This document shows, in pieces, positions 25,312-38,399 of a stretch of DNA of 64,000 nucleotides. A program made the translations under genes and the position numbers. Position 1 is the stretch's first letter. Every line of letters starts with the position of its first letter. The notes beneath the pieces were generated by a model. That model was not told the DNA's origin. It worked only from the letters and a program-made list of their open reading frames with translations, and searched no databases. Source of the DNA: Echinococcus granulosus (lineage: Eukaryota; Platyhelminthes; Cestoda; Cyclophyllidea; Taeniidae); contig NW_020170492.1 of assembly GCF_000524195.1 (NCBI RefSeq), positions 52,694-116,693 on the forward strand, written 5' to 3'.

Positions 25312-28300
25312 GTTCACTCTTGCTTCATTAGTGTGTAGTCCTAATGCGTTACGGGTCCATATAAACCTAGCCACAGGTGCGAGCATGTGTGTTCACGTAT
25401 ACCAATCGGTGGCGGGCATTCCCTTTGCGCGGGATTTCAAGCACACGGTATTTGATTTACAGCAAACAGGGTCGGGAAGATTAGTTAGACTCTGTGCATT
25501 GATGAACAAATGAGCTGAAATCCCTTAAAATACACGATTTCGTATTGTCACAAAGTTTAGCTAACTAAGTCGTTTAGTTTGTTATCAAGCACGCGGTAAA
25601 GAGAATTCTTATGGAGTTGTTTTATGCAATGTATATTAAACGAAAAATTGATAGTCAAGAATACACCATATACTTTAGGACTAAAGATGGCAACACTTAG
25701 AACTTTATCTCTTTTGAGTGCGAAACATGGTAAATTTTGCAGATAAGAAGAGTTTTCATCCTTATTACCTATTAAAAATAAAAAATTAATCGACAATAAA
25801 AAGCCTTATTGTATTTTTTCCGACGAATACAGATAGTATTTACGTCATCTAAAGTCAAGTAAATTATTAAATGATTCCATATCTGAATTCAGCCTCAATT
25901 CATGAATGACCAACGACCAGTCTATACTATTTTCATAATTTTCGATAAAGATTACCAATTACCAAACTACGGTTATACATAACACTGAAATCATTTAAGG
26001 ATTGGAAAAAATGGACGTATAGTTCCCGATTTACTTCTGTAAATATTAAAAGGCGTGTTATGTGGAGATCTTAAATTGGAAAATCGAAAAGATTTACACA
26101 TTAACATACAATGAACCGATATTTTTCCCGCTACATATAGTCGAAGGAATCGCGTAAAGACTTCATTTATCTTTGAAATGTTTCATGGTACTTATTACAA
26201 AATTAAGCCGTCCAATTTTTCTTAATCACTTTGTGAAAATTTCCTATTTACTGTGTCAGGCTGGAGCTGATAGCTATTGGAATCTTAAAGCACTAGTTAA
26301 TTAATGATTTCTTCCATGGGAAAAGTGGCTAGAAAAGAAGAAAATTAATAAAAAAATATGAAAAGCATAACGTTTGATTCGACTATCATTTGTGACAAGG
26401 GATTCCATTCTTTCAAGACAAACCAGTATTCTCACTGATGTGAATACTCACCTCCGGAATGAGACTCGACTCGTGTTTGTTGATGTCCCTTGTAGGAGTA
26501 GCAGTTCCGCAGGTCCTCTAAGGTCAGCTGTCCATCGACCTTTCAGTGGAATGGCACTCACATCACCGTAACGCCAACCAAGTGAGGGTTTTATGGGCGT
26601 TCCGACTGAGGAGACTAGGCCTAAGCCCATTACGACATTTCCTTTGATCTCTCGTCGTCTGGCCGTCTGCCGCCACGCGCACATGCGCACCGACCCAGTG
26701 AGCATGGTTGCAGTGCGGTGCGTGCGTTCGTGCCCGTTTGTGAAGGAATGCCAGCGTTTTGATCTGCGCCGGTGGCAGCAGCGGTGTTTTGACGCTTTTG
26801 GGTTTGATTTAAACTAACCTCATTAGGCGTGTTCGCTGGTCCACCTCGTGCTTACTCGAATGTCACGGCTCCTACACGCGATTAAAACGCACTTTTCAAC
26901 GTGTTTTTCTTTCCAAGATGTGTTTTAACAGAGGGCCGATAGTATGCTAACTAGTGTTTGGCATTTGTAAAACTAAAAATGCCCCCGAAATCCACCTATA
27001 ATTGGGAGTATATAATACCCTCAATATAACAGAACTGTCATGATTCTATTATTCGACATCCTAGCATATTTGTAAAATAAATGAGTGGAAGACTGATATT
27101 CAATGCTGTCAAAGTCCCAGAGCAAACTTTAATACAACTCTATTAAAAATATGACAGAATTCAATGTTTAATAATTTCAACGTTATGATTACAATCATGA
27201 TGAACACTAAAAAGGTGAACTTGGGTTGTCAGTATCTTGAACGGAAGCATTTTCATTCTATCTCAGATACCGTTTCAACCACTGGAAATTTAAAAATATA
27301 TTAATACGTCTACCAGACAGGTTCTTCCCAAAGCCTACGCTAAAAGAGATTATACAATTTCATTCATTCCCTTAAAACATTTCTGTATTGAATAGTGATG
27401 TCAAAGCCCGAATATTGACACAAGTAATAGGAAAAGTTTAAATATGACTTCCCGGGTCATTTCTTTAGTTGTAAGAACCATAGAAGTGTGACAAGTACAC
27501 CACTGACGTACAGAAGAGCTGAAGATACTGGAATGGCCTCTGGTTGGAAGCGCAACCTGCGGAGAGTCAGGTGCCTACCCAATCTAACATAAAGTTAGTT
27601 GAACGAATTATCTACAGCATTATTGGTGAAAATGAAATTTTCGAAATAGAATGGGAATTAAAAAATAATCATGTGATAGCACCACTCGATTAATGTTTTA
27701 AATTATTACATGCCACAATTCCTCCTATAGCATTTCCCTCTGTTTAGGACAGAAATTTGAATAATTTTTGCACAGAAATGGAAACAAACAGAAAGGTAGC
27801 CAAATAACGGGCAATTTGGGCAAAATTCGCACTTAAACATTATAATGAACTGTGTATGTATTGCTAGCAAATTTGTATAAGGTCGAAACAACATTTCCTC
27901 TTTTCTACTTTTGATAACCAACAAAGTTTGTGCGGTTTTTGGTATAACTCTTTGAAAATTCTTGTAACTCACAAGTGCTTGTAAAACATTACTGTTTATA
28001 TGCATTACAAAGTTGAGTTATGTGTCAGGCCCTAAGTGATCGTAAATATGTTCCGTCCTGTTCCCTTGTGTTTTGAACTTTCATGAAATGTCAATGACAT
28101 TCGATTTTATTAAATCTACGGAAGCTTATAACGAGCTCCAAAGGTGCAATGGCAGAACGCGTCCCCAGAAATGCTTCAGAAAATTATTTCTGATGTTGAA
28201 TCACCTAAAATTGGATGCTTTACTTTCAAAAAGATAACCTTTTCTTGAAAATAAAGAAATGCACATCAATATTTCCATTAAGTCGATCGTGAGTGATGGA

Positions 28301-31300
28301 ATAATTCATTTACACTTACATTGACTGAGAGGGCTGTGGGGGCTGAGAAGTTGAGTGTCACATGTATTAACGGATGACAAAATTCTCCTCCATGTTATAA
28401 GGCACATTGTTTCCGGTTGTTTTCTGACTTGAATAGAGTCAAAGTGAGAAATTTATTCCAACGTTAACTGTACTAACATATCATTGGCCACTTGTATGTA
28501 TTGTGGTCTTCAGACCCACTTATTACCCAGGTAATTCTGGATGAGGTCCAAAAGATTGTGATTGAGATCTATCCATTCAATGAAAGTAAAATATTTGCTA
28601 AACCCTATGCAGAAGGTTCCCTTACTTAACCATGAGAAGCTTAGCATTTGAGACCGAGAGGGAGGGATATACCTCTCACCTTCCATAATCCCTCAACCTA
28701 CATCCCTCCAAGTAAATAGTTTCACGTCAGAATAGTTGGAAAATAGACCAGAAACAGTAACAGAAGACAGGCTGTATTGTATAAAACTAACCTTCACAGC
28801 TAGCGTGTTTCGTTGGGGAAGGTTCAGGTTATGCACTGTAATTGTGGTGATTTTAATGAATGAAACAATTCAATTCAGCTTTATTTATCTACCCATAAAA
28901 GAGTAAAAGGACGATGAATGTAGGGTTCTTACGTAATTCTTGCAATGTCTAAGCCTTTACAATAATGCATTTTGAAAAATGAATGAAAAGTATTTTAGCC
29001 TATTTCCTCACAAAGTATTAATTCAGTTTTCTAAGTCCAACTGTTTAGTGCTTGACTGGTTTACATGAAATTTGCTTGGATTTAAAATTCTTGTAAGAAG
29101 GAAAGTGATTGTCGCAAAATAGTGCCTTAATTGTAATACTCACGTTGTTTAAATGTGCCATTTTGTAAGGAAGCGGGCAGTCGATTTGAACGTGTGATTG
29201 AGGAGAACTCAATGTCTAGCAAATCAGAGAACAGCCCTGTATCCAAGTCGCCTTAAATTTGTATCTATCCCCCACTGACGCCAACAAACAAATATGTCTA
29301 AACCCAGTCAGTCTCTTCATTCTAAGGGTATGAAGGCCAAAGAGGGGAGGCAAAGGAGGATCGTGCTACATAATAAATCAAATAAATAACCATAGTTTAC
29401 CACTACAATTTAAAATATTGGTTTACGCAGTAACTGAGTACTCTCGTTTAACGTTTCATTAAGTACAAAAAATCTGCTTAACTCCTAACGCTCAAATAAT
29501 TACGATTATTAGATTCTCATCAGTTCGATCAAAATACAGGATTTTCCACTAAAAGATGTAAAAGGTTTTAACACATTTTTCTTACACAAATTCTCAAAGT
29601 GTTTTTGGTTAGTTCCTCCCTCACATGAGTTAATCTTTCGTAAAAGTGATTGTTTTCGTTAGGTTATTAATAAAACTTGTTTTGGGGTAACTGAAATTCC
29701 GTTCTGTGCTTACGATCTGTCCAACTTATGAAATTTTTTTCGGTATTTCTGAAAGAAAACTTTCTAAAAATTTACAATATGAAGAAGCTACTGAATTTCA
29801 CGGACTTTTGACTAATAACTAGTTCAGCACTCAAATTAAACATTTCACTGTGCAAATACCTAGTTTTGATGCCTATTTAGTATAAAGGGATATTTAATCC
29901 TAATCTTTGGTTAAATCCGCGTGGCACTTACTTGGGTATCAAACTAACTGGCAGTAACTCAGATGGATTCATCTGACCCAAACCTAGTGTCAGGTTTGAC
30001 GTCTGTGACCTCACCACGCCGTGGCATGTTTCGCCAAATCCTCCTTCCCCCTTCTTCTTCGGTGCACTTTCACCTAGAATTCCCCTAAGCTGTACTTTCT
30101 TCCTATGATCAGTAGGTCTACATTTCTTGAAGAAAGCGAATTAGTTGGGAGTTAAAGGAAACCGTTAGAGAGGTTAAAGTCTAACCCTCAAATCGGATTA
30201 AATATTCAGTGCAAATAATAAAGTTACGGTAAAACTGGAATGATAATGTGGATTTTCGCATTATTCGCAGAATTATTATTTTCTTAAATTTTGGAGTAGG
30301 GTTTTAGAAAATGTTCTCATTAAACAGAAATACCCACACAGTCGCCCTTGTAAAGCAGGGAGCTATGCATATCTCGAAAGTAGAGCATCTATTACACAGT
30401 CTTTCTTAGGGAATCAGAAACCCTAAGCGGTTACTTTCTATAAATATAGTGCTTTGACAGTTTGTTTAACTTTACACTTAATTAGGCGGAGGCTTAAGTC
30501 TCAGCGGCTAGTACTTGCGCTCGGCGGCATGGCCTCCCGCCATACCAGCAGCCTCTCAGCCTTTCTGTACGTAGGTATTCTATTTCCTTCAATGCTACTG
30601 TGACTTCCTACTAGTTCAAGAAAGATTTGGAGAGCTAAATTATTATTTAAATGGATATGTATTAATGTAACATGCTGCTTCAATTGTGGAGGTATACACA
30701 TAAGGCAATTAATATTTGAAAGCCCAAAGTGGACACGAATTTGTCTTCTGATGCGTTTTATAAGAAGAAAATTTATTCTAAATTGAAACCTGTGCATAAT
30801 TGTTGCAGAATTCGCCGACCTCTAAGGTACCTCCTACAAAATAATAAATATACAAGAAGCATACATGGTAAATAAATTGCTACATGTAAGCCATAAAAGA
30901 TCTGGTGACTTTAAAGAGGCATAGCTGATTACATGCACCAAATATTGCAAATGTAAACGCGGTGCCTCGTATTATAGAATCCTTTCTATAGCCTTTGATC
31001 GCATATCTTCACTGTAGTAAAGCTTCACTATAAATTAACCTTGAAAGGTAGGATTAGAATTCCTGGGGTGTTGAGTAAATTTCTTTCTTCTCTTATTCAC
31101 AAATGATCAACCAATGATAATCTCAAGTTTAAAATAAGTGTGGGGTGATGACTGAGATTTATTTCCACGCTTGTAAATAACAATTCAAATTCAAATGACC
31201 CTATAATTGCTTTTACACTCCCAAGTGAAGCCGGACTATATTCTTTAACAAAGAGAATCAGGAAGTGTTTAGGAAATGGCACACATTTTCTGTTGCCTAC

Positions 31301-32629
31301 AAAACAGAGGGTTTATTTGTATTATGTAATCGTGACATTTCCCCTGCAGCATTCCTTGGTCGTGGTCGTAGCACTACCCACAAAAACACAAACCACCTTC
31401 AAGTGGAAGTATTGCACAGTTGTTATTAGCTCTGGTGATTAAATGATTGGGTCAGCTAAGAAACCCTTTGAGTGGCTGTGGGACGGAAACGAGAAATGTA
31501 ATAGAACTATGCTCATCTTTCTCTTAGCCGACTTTACTATTTCCTGTTTTATGCGAAAAAACATGTTGGGCATAGAGGAAATTCAAAACAGAGACTCCTT
31601 GGCCATTCTAGGTTCAGCACGAGTTTATGATTGTAGCCAGTCATATTGGAGAAACTTCCTTCTTAGTCGTAAAAAATACATTGTGCAAAGATTTTCCAGT
31701 CAGTGAGGCTGAATATAACTTTCGAATAACTGTAAATGGAAGCCAATAAATTTTGTTTACCCTCCTCTTTTACTAGAAATTATTTTGGCTACCGATGGAA
31801 ACAGTGAAAGTAAGAAAAAATTTTTTGAATGAAAACGTGCAAAAAGTTTTTTAGCTGTGTATTATTTAAAAATATTTGGCATACAATGAACGCAAGTAGT
31901 GTCAGTGTTTTCCTTTTTGTCGCATCTGTGTGAATCAAGGGATTTTTGATGGATAGAACGATAAAATATTGCTAAAGAAAAGAAAATGTGGTGTTAATAA
32001 ATTGTTCGTTATGCTATCTTCTTTCTGGAATCTTGAGTTGTATCTTGCACATATTTGCTTTTTCACGAATTATTTCATCTCAGAGCACTTAAAAACTAAA
32101 CCATGAACAAAGTTCTTAGTAGAATTACTAATGCACATTGCTTTAGTTTTAGGGACCCGATTTGGGCATCTTAATATCAAGTCGTACCACTTCACTTTGC
32201 CTCTACACCAACGTCCTATTTAAAACACTTACTTAAATTGGGCTAGTAGTATATTCTCGATCAATTGCCTGCCTTTCACCTTTACACACAGCAAAAGATT
32301 TGGAACATGAAACCTGCTACTTAATTGTCGATCCCGGGATTTGCATAGATAGCCCTTAAAAATGTCAAAATATCCCCTAAAGTTTTTAAACCATATATTT
32401 TTGTTAAAATAAAGGACGAAATTTGAAGTTTCATTTTAAAATCACTGTGCATATAAATTTAACAGAAAAACATTCACTTTAATTGTACAATCAGCTACCC
32501 GGGAAGGCAGTTAAGAGCTCAAGTGACATTAGGTCTGAGTGGTTTAAGAAATGCCAGTTTAAAGATGCAACACTATAAATGTGCTGATGTTTGGAAGTCA
32601 TGAAAAGTGTTGCCTTCTCTACGTTTGCA
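25312..32629. other. Intergenic region upstream of the noggin-like gene
   Basis: About 7.3 kb, mostly AT-rich, between the noggin-like start and the end of the zinc-ribbon gene, both on the minus strand. The only distinct part is a less AT-rich, CpG-bearing block at about 26450-26890 (separate entry). Open frames at 25557-25796, 27706-28005, 30501-30797 and 31443-31706 have no recognisable domain. No RNA gene seen. Confidence 0.5.
26450..26890 (-). promoter_or_regulatory. GC-richer, CpG-bearing block upstream of noggin-like gene
   Basis: This block stands out from its AT-rich surroundings by its density of G+C and CpG steps (for example CGTCGTCTGGCCGTCTGCCG and GTGCGGTGCGTGCGTTCGTG within 26640-26740). 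It lies 1.1 to 1.6 kb upstream of the noggin-like start codon. It could hold the promoter or a non-coding first exon, or be a decayed coding element, since frames are open on both strands (26374-26571, 26593-26817, 26448-26705). No motif proves a promoter. Confidence 0.3.
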
Positions 32630-33215
32630 TCAGATCATCAGAACCTAGACAGATCGCATAGCAATATTGATGTGTAAACGAATTGGTGAGGATGACCAAT
32701 TAATAGGTTTACCTTAATGAAACCACATACCTTGCATATTATTACATGTCTGTTTTCTGGCGAAAGTTTCCACAAAGAATGACGAGCACATGAAATACAC
32801 GCCTTGGTAAGCATTAACTCAACTTGGGCAGTACAAGATCGGTGAGCTGATGGAATACGTGCGCAGGAAGAATGTAGCTCTAGTTCCACCAGAACTGGGA
32901 GAATACGTCACTTATATTAGCATACTAAATGTCTTCTCCACTTGCGTTATCAGACTGTGTGCGGTTTTGGGGTGAGTACGGGAAACGCCGATAGCAGAGC
33001 CGAAGAGGTATTTGTCTCTCTCGTAGTTCAGCCACCTGAATTTAATTAATGTCTTGATAACATTTGGTTCTGATCGCATCGTTTCTACTAGTAGACAACT
33101 CCTCCGTGCAGTTCTAGTTAGATTACTTCTCCAGGACATGGCACAGTTTACTGTGAATGGAGGAGTTATAAGAAATGAGGTTGGATTTCGTACGTGCTTC
33201 CATGGAGCGGGACAT
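32630..33215 (-). CDS. Small protein with zinc-ribbon-like C-terminus, possibly Rpp21/Rpr2-like
   Basis: Exons 33215-33127, 33035-32926, 32894-32713 (or ending at 32731) and 32644-32630 join in phase to about 130 residues. The ATG at 33215 has an in-frame TGA two codons upstream, which supports the start. Two candidate donors follow the third exon. The longer form keeps a second CxxC pair, giving ACISC-x17-CKVCGFIK with HVII just before the second pair. This is the layout of the Rpr2/Rpp21/SNM1 zinc ribbon of RNase P, which removes 5' leaders from pre-tRNA, and the total size fits Rpp21. The N-terminal half does not show clear Rpp21 similarity, so the name stays tentative. The intron 32895-32925 is only 31 nt. 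The final exon adds just four residues and could be wrong; a read-through of the donor would also stop soon. Other zinc-ribbon families remain possible. Confidence 0.45.
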
Positions 33216-34779
33216 CCGTCAGGGTACATCTACTTTATGCACTATTTACAAAGTAAGATTTCACTTTTGCTAATTATTGCGCAAGGCAACGATTGTACTA
33301 CTGTCTTTAGGCAATGGCATCTTTTTTTGTTAAATTTGGGAACTGGTTCTAGTACACCACGGGAACTCATGACCTTGAAATTATTTAATCAGAGAAAAAG
33401 CTAAACTATTTTCGCCAAAATTTATTGAATATTTCATAAGGAAACAGTTTGTTAGCTTACTAAATTGCAGTTGACTGGAAATATTTGTCCGATAAACTTT
33501 GATGCTTACACGCATTCGGTGCAGAGTTCCTAGCACCGGGTAATTTAGTATAAAGTACTGTTACAGTTACAGAAAATTATTTGAAATTTAGGATTTTGGT
33601 AGGTATCTTAAATACAAACAAGTTTGATCTTAAAGGATACCTACCCTGATTTCCATTGCTAAATGCTAAATCCTAACGTGACAGAAGAAAGGCTTCTGCA
33701 ATTGATGAGGGAATCCGTGAAAATGGCGTCCAACTTCCGCAACTACCGCAGTCCCATGTTCTGCGGGAATGCTGTTAGCAAGTGAAGCGATACTAGCCGT
33801 AAACCATCTGAAGGTTCCGTCATGTAATCATCTGAAGATGCTCATTAAGTGAACACTCAATGCCTTCTCCACGTCTCTACTGGCTGAATAGAATCCAGAT
33901 AGATATATGGCTGGACAGCACTGGAGTGAGAACAAAGTAGCAAGGAGGCGCAGACGCAAAACATTATTAATATAAACCCCTTCTTACTCATTGTTCTTCG
34001 TTTAGGCAACTGTTCTTCACACCAGTCATCGAATTCCCTCTCCTCAATACGGTTTCTAAATAGAACGAAACTCCAGCCCAGTGGAATTGCCGAGACGCAT
34101 CGATGACGTTGGGATTATATGTCTTCTTGTTTGCACGCGAATTCGATGACTGGTGTGGTTGGTTCGTGGGTATCTTTTCAAGTACTAATTGTATTGTGAT
34201 GGCCAACGCTGATTGTTGACCAAGGGGAGCGTTGGAGACGAAGCTCAAAGGAAAGGCGGAGCCATGCATTGCTCTAACGGTTTGTTTAACTCAGATTGGA
34301 CTTATAATTGGCGGCATAGCCTCGACTCTTTCTAACAAACTAGATCGATGTCACATCCTCTGCCGTACCAACATGGCTACTGACGACTTCAAAGATGCGC
34401 TGAACGTCCAACCATATCGTCGCTTTCTCATGAAATCGGTTGACAGTTGATGTTAGCATTACTGAGTTGACAAGAGGGAATGCACTGCCCACTCGTACTA
34501 GAATTCCATAAGTAGTAGTCACAACTTAGTACAATACACAGCTTCCAGTTTTGACACACCGCTAATGCGAGAATTTGATTCATCCTTTAAAAAACAAGTT
34601 ATAAATAAAACCGACTAGATTCGGGATGAGAATGACCCCGCTTAAAGATACGCATAAGCCGATAGGTTCCTTCTCCACCAGCAACAACGAACTAACTTGT
34701 AAAAACGTTTCTGAACAATTAAGTAGTAATAGTTTCATCCAAAGAAAAAGGTAGTAGGCATAGGAAGAAAGGGTACATC
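33216..34779. other. Spacer with dispersed repeat copy
   Basis: Between the zinc-ribbon gene and the 3' end of CFAP20. The right part (33886-34410) is a diverged repeat with a second copy at 42546-43138 (separate entries). The left part shows no gene. The open frame 33054-33404 on the plus strand is the antisense shadow of the zinc-ribbon gene at its start. Confidence 0.5.
33886..34410 (+). repeat. Dispersed repeat family A, copy 1
   Basis: Aligns by eye in the same direction with 42546-43138. Matching anchors are GAATAGAATCCAGATAGATA versus GAATAGATCCCAGATAGATA, then GGAGGCGCAGACGCAAAACAT versus GAAGGTGCAGACGTGAAACAT in part, TGGTTCGTGGG in both, and CGCTGAACGTCCAA versus CGCTGAACTTCCAA. 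Divergence and length differences suggest an old element, with no intact protein in either copy. Class not identified; direction of the ancestral element unknown. Confidence 0.6.
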
Positions 34780-36743
34780 TCACTCGTCAGTTTTCGCCTG
34801 TGTAATCGGTAGGTAGAGTTTGAATTCGGCTGGGAGTTCGGTCTCTTTGTACAAACGATCACTGAAGAATATTCGACGCAATCGACAGTTGGCGTGGACC
34901 TACGGGAGAACCAAATAGCGGAATAGAAGTTACATGGAATAATGTGGAGCACAATCGCATCTTGTAACGTGATTGGAGTGAGAATATTACGCAACTGATC
35001 AAAGTCATTTGCTTCCTTTCTAGCCGTGCAAGAAGAATAAAGTGACTGCAAAATAACTTTGCCTGAGTTGACAACTTCAAGTTATTAAGTTAAAGGAAAC
35101 TATTACGCGAGAACAAGGACTGGCACACCATATGCTTTAGGCAACGCGTTCTCAGTTCTGAAATCCATAACTGTACGTAAAGCAGAATTCGAAACTCCCG
35201 GAGTTACGATTTAATTAACAAAACTGTTGTATAGTTGACCTCAGACTGGAATTAACTAGCACAATTTAGCGTTGAGAATTATCCTCAAAATTAGACCTAT
35301 TTAATAAAACTGGACAAAAATAACCCCGGAACACTAAGAATGGCACTGACTTGCACATATTTGTTACGAGAAAAGTGCACAGAATCCAATTCAACTCTGC
35401 CGTATTTACTACTTTTTCATCTGAAATACATTACGTAGAAGTAACGCCTTGGATGGTTACCCGAAACAATCACACGCCCAATGAGCAGATGAATTCAGCG
35501 AACACTATGAGTGAATCTAGTGAGAATATGACACATCTGAGCCTGGAATGAAATTTTTTCGTAATGTGTTACCGGCTTATTTCATTCGAGTTAACCAGAA
35601 TTTTCACATCAACACAACTGAAATCACGACTAATGATATTCCAAATTGAACTCAGCTTCATACAATCCCTCAAACACAATCCCCAAAAGCCTCATAAATA
35701 GATATAAATATCTTATTTGGGTGATGGGAACGGCGAGGCAGATAAGAACAGCATTTACTTAGAGCAACAAAATCAAACAGTTTCCATTCTAGAGTTATTT
35801 TACATGTTCTTGAAATTCCAAAGGTTTTGCCTTACTTGGACGCGGAGAACTTCCACAAAGTTTGTTCCATAGGCACGCTTAGTCAAATTGGCGAGGTTGA
35901 GCTGCAGTTGATTCCACTTCTCCTCCATCCGCAGTGGCATCGTGCAGATGAAGGGCTTCACACGCGTTGTGCTCTGAAAGTTGCTGGCCCGAAAACGTCG
36001 CTTTATGCCTTTGTCATCGAGGACCTGGAGGTATGGGAAAGGATTCACCTAACTTTTACTACAGGAAATTCCAAAAAACCACATTTGCTCAGCATCATGA
36101 AACGTACCATCTACATCATCAGGTAAATGCTATCAATAATTGTATAGGACGTCTCATCAATGGCTTGTTTGATAGAAAGAAGACAGGAGAACAAAATCAT
36201 CAAGAAAGAATGGGAGTAATAACCCTTATTCGTCCTAGTAGGAAGTTTGTGTACTCAAAACACAGATTGAGTTGATGCGAATAAGCGATCTTATGCTGTT
36301 ATTCTCGGATGTCACTTTCAAAAGAGACCGTTTTAGATATGTGCAAACATAAATATTCGAGAAACAACTACCTGAACTTCAAAAGTGAAATACCGTTCCA
36401 TATTCTTGACAATGAGGACGAGAACAGGCAATTTGATCCCCAAATTCTTTGTCATATCAGCTGGACAAGTGATATAGGTGGTACTGACATTGTTTCCGAT
36501 TAATTCAAGTACCAAAGATTCAATGTCATTATCCGTTGTGCGTTTTATATGCCCATTGCGAACCTGAAAAAAATTATTTCATCCGATACGAATTTAGACA
36601 CCAAAGGGCATTAGCAAAGAGCATTTCGCTATAAAGGCGCAGAAATCAACAAAATATACCATTTTGTCCCAAATCTGTAGAGGTTTGGAACCAATACTGA
36701 AAAGAATGGACAAAAACCCACTCTGGAACGTATTTCGAAACAT
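34780..36743 (-). CDS. CFAP20: CFAP20 (BUG22/GTL3) axonemal protein
   Basis: Four exons, 36743-36660, 36563-36372, 36024-35836 and 34899-34780, all GT-AG and in phase 0, encode 194 residues, against 193 in human. The whole family sequence is recognisable from start to end: [81 protein letters not shown]-like [28 protein letters not shown] and [10 protein letters not shown]. Family knowledge: CFAP20 is a very conserved ciliary protein of the doublet-microtubule inner junction, where the B-tubule meets the A-tubule. It is needed for regular ciliary beating and has also been linked to nuclear functions. A flatworm would need it in flame cells, sperm and sensory cilia. Introns are 96, 347 and 936 nt. 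No frameshift or missing core residue is seen, so the gene looks functional. Confidence 0.97.
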
Positions 36744-37086
36744 GAAAGGGAGACCAAAACTGTGCTTTGATTTGATTAGCTGATTTGCTTGATGCGTTAT
36801 TTTGTTAAAGTGGACAGTGGAGTGTTTTGTAACAAATGTGTTTTTTTGGTACATTCAAATCTTTTAGCATAATTTTTTAAGTATAAAATTACAGACTTTT
36901 TCGTGAATCCACTGAGAAATCTGTGGATCACCATATCTTACCATATGGTAAAGAATTATCTCATGTTTATTTGCAAATTAGTTAATGAAAAATGACAACG
37001 CCGCGTAAACAGTACATTGCATTGGCTTAGATGCCATTCAACTGTGATGCCACAGGCCTCCTCCTGGGTCCTAAGAAGTCACATTT

Positions 37087-37282
37087 TGTAGCTCCCCGCG
37101 ACTTCCTGATGACGTAGAAAGACATATTGCCCAAGCATAATATATATGTTCAACACACGAAAGAGCCTGGGGTTACAGCCATGATCCGGAGGCTAGCTTA
37201 CTAGGGTAAGGTACAATGGTCAAGATACAAAGTGGCCCTTTACCTTATAGAATGTACATGAGGACACAGAAACCGTAAAACC
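37087..37282 (+). repeat. Diverged LTR copy (family shared with 41250 and 56666)
   Basis: About 196 bp beginning TGTAGC. It aligns along its whole length with the copies at 41250-41447 and 56666-56862: the CGACTTCCTGA start region, the AATATATAT core followed by TTCA, and CAAAGTGGC near the 3' side. It is the most diverged of the three and its right border is approximate. No target-site duplication is visible, as expected of an old insertion. Confidence 0.6.
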
Positions 37283-38399
37283 CGATACTTTTTGCCTACA
37301 CTAGCTTAAAATACTGGCCGCCGAATAACCTCGAATAGCCAGAAAACCAGGAAATATTGTACAATCAATCCTCACACTACCTTCTGCATACAAGGATTAA
37401 TACAACACCGTCGTTGCAATATTGTCTTGAGTAAAGCAAATATGGATTGATAAAATGAGATACCATTCCTCTGTTACCATCATATCTGGCATTCAAATTA
37501 GTGGCAATGGTTGCTAAAAAGGATGTGCAGTTTGATGACATGCAAAAGGAAGTCGTGAGATTTCAGGGTACCGGTTCTACTTCTCAGTTTCACCAGCAGA
37601 CAGAATTGTAGAACCAGAAAGACAGATTGTCAGATTTTGTGTCTTCATTATAGATTTGCCTAAAGTTAGAAATATGAGACCATATGAATAGGTTACCTGT
37701 GCTTCAAGGCAGTAGACTGGACGCGGTTTTAAGGGGTTTCTCGAAGATATTGCTTAAGTCTATAGCGGGGCGTTTCTTTTGCTAATTCGCCATCGAGGAA
37801 ACATTTAACTAAAACAAAGACCTTTATTAATGCAGGCAACATAGACGAGTACCGTTGAACTATTTTTCTGTATGTGTTCTCCCGTTTGGACTTATTTCCA
37901 TTTCACTTAAATGGACTTATATTAGTTTCCTAAAGGCTTCACCATTTGAATTCGGCTTTTAGTGTGGAACTCAAGATTGAGGCTAGTTCAAAACATCCAT
38001 ACGACTTCGACATCACTTTTGTGATGCGCTTTTGGAGGTTAAAGAGCTTAGTTAATGTCCTCTATATGTGACGCGTTGATGTTGCTGTCCCGATAGGGTA
38101 GATCCTCTATATCGGCACTAATGTAGTACCTGGTTTAGCGGGAAAAACATTCTAAGGCATGAGTGAGGAATTAACTTTAATATAAGGATACCGAAACGCA
38201 TCCCGTTTAATAGCATATCCTCAAAACACACCTCTTAAATTCGCTAAAAACCTACTAACATTTCAAAAGCTTTCATAGTTGTTAAAATACCAAATCTTTT
38301 AATCTTTCCCATCGTGAATTGAACTGACTCTACAAATACCTTCAAATTTCTCACTCAATCAATCGTTCCAATCGGCTAAAACAGGTTAGTTTTTTGCCA

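Noticed and set aside
25312..25386. Upstream ATG at 25386 as the noggin-like start
   Set aside because: It would place 25 residues before the hydrophobic signal peptide; the ATG at 25311 gives a standard secretory start.
27706..28005. 99-residue minus-strand frame with Cys-rich FKCEFCPNCPLF as a zinc protein
   Set aside because: No consistent zinc spacing, no splice support, and composition typical of AT-rich chance frames.
36936..36949. Palindrome TTACCATATGGTAA as an operator-like site
   Set aside because: Fourteen-base AT-rich palindromes are expected by chance in 64 kb, and nothing links it to CFAP20 regulation.
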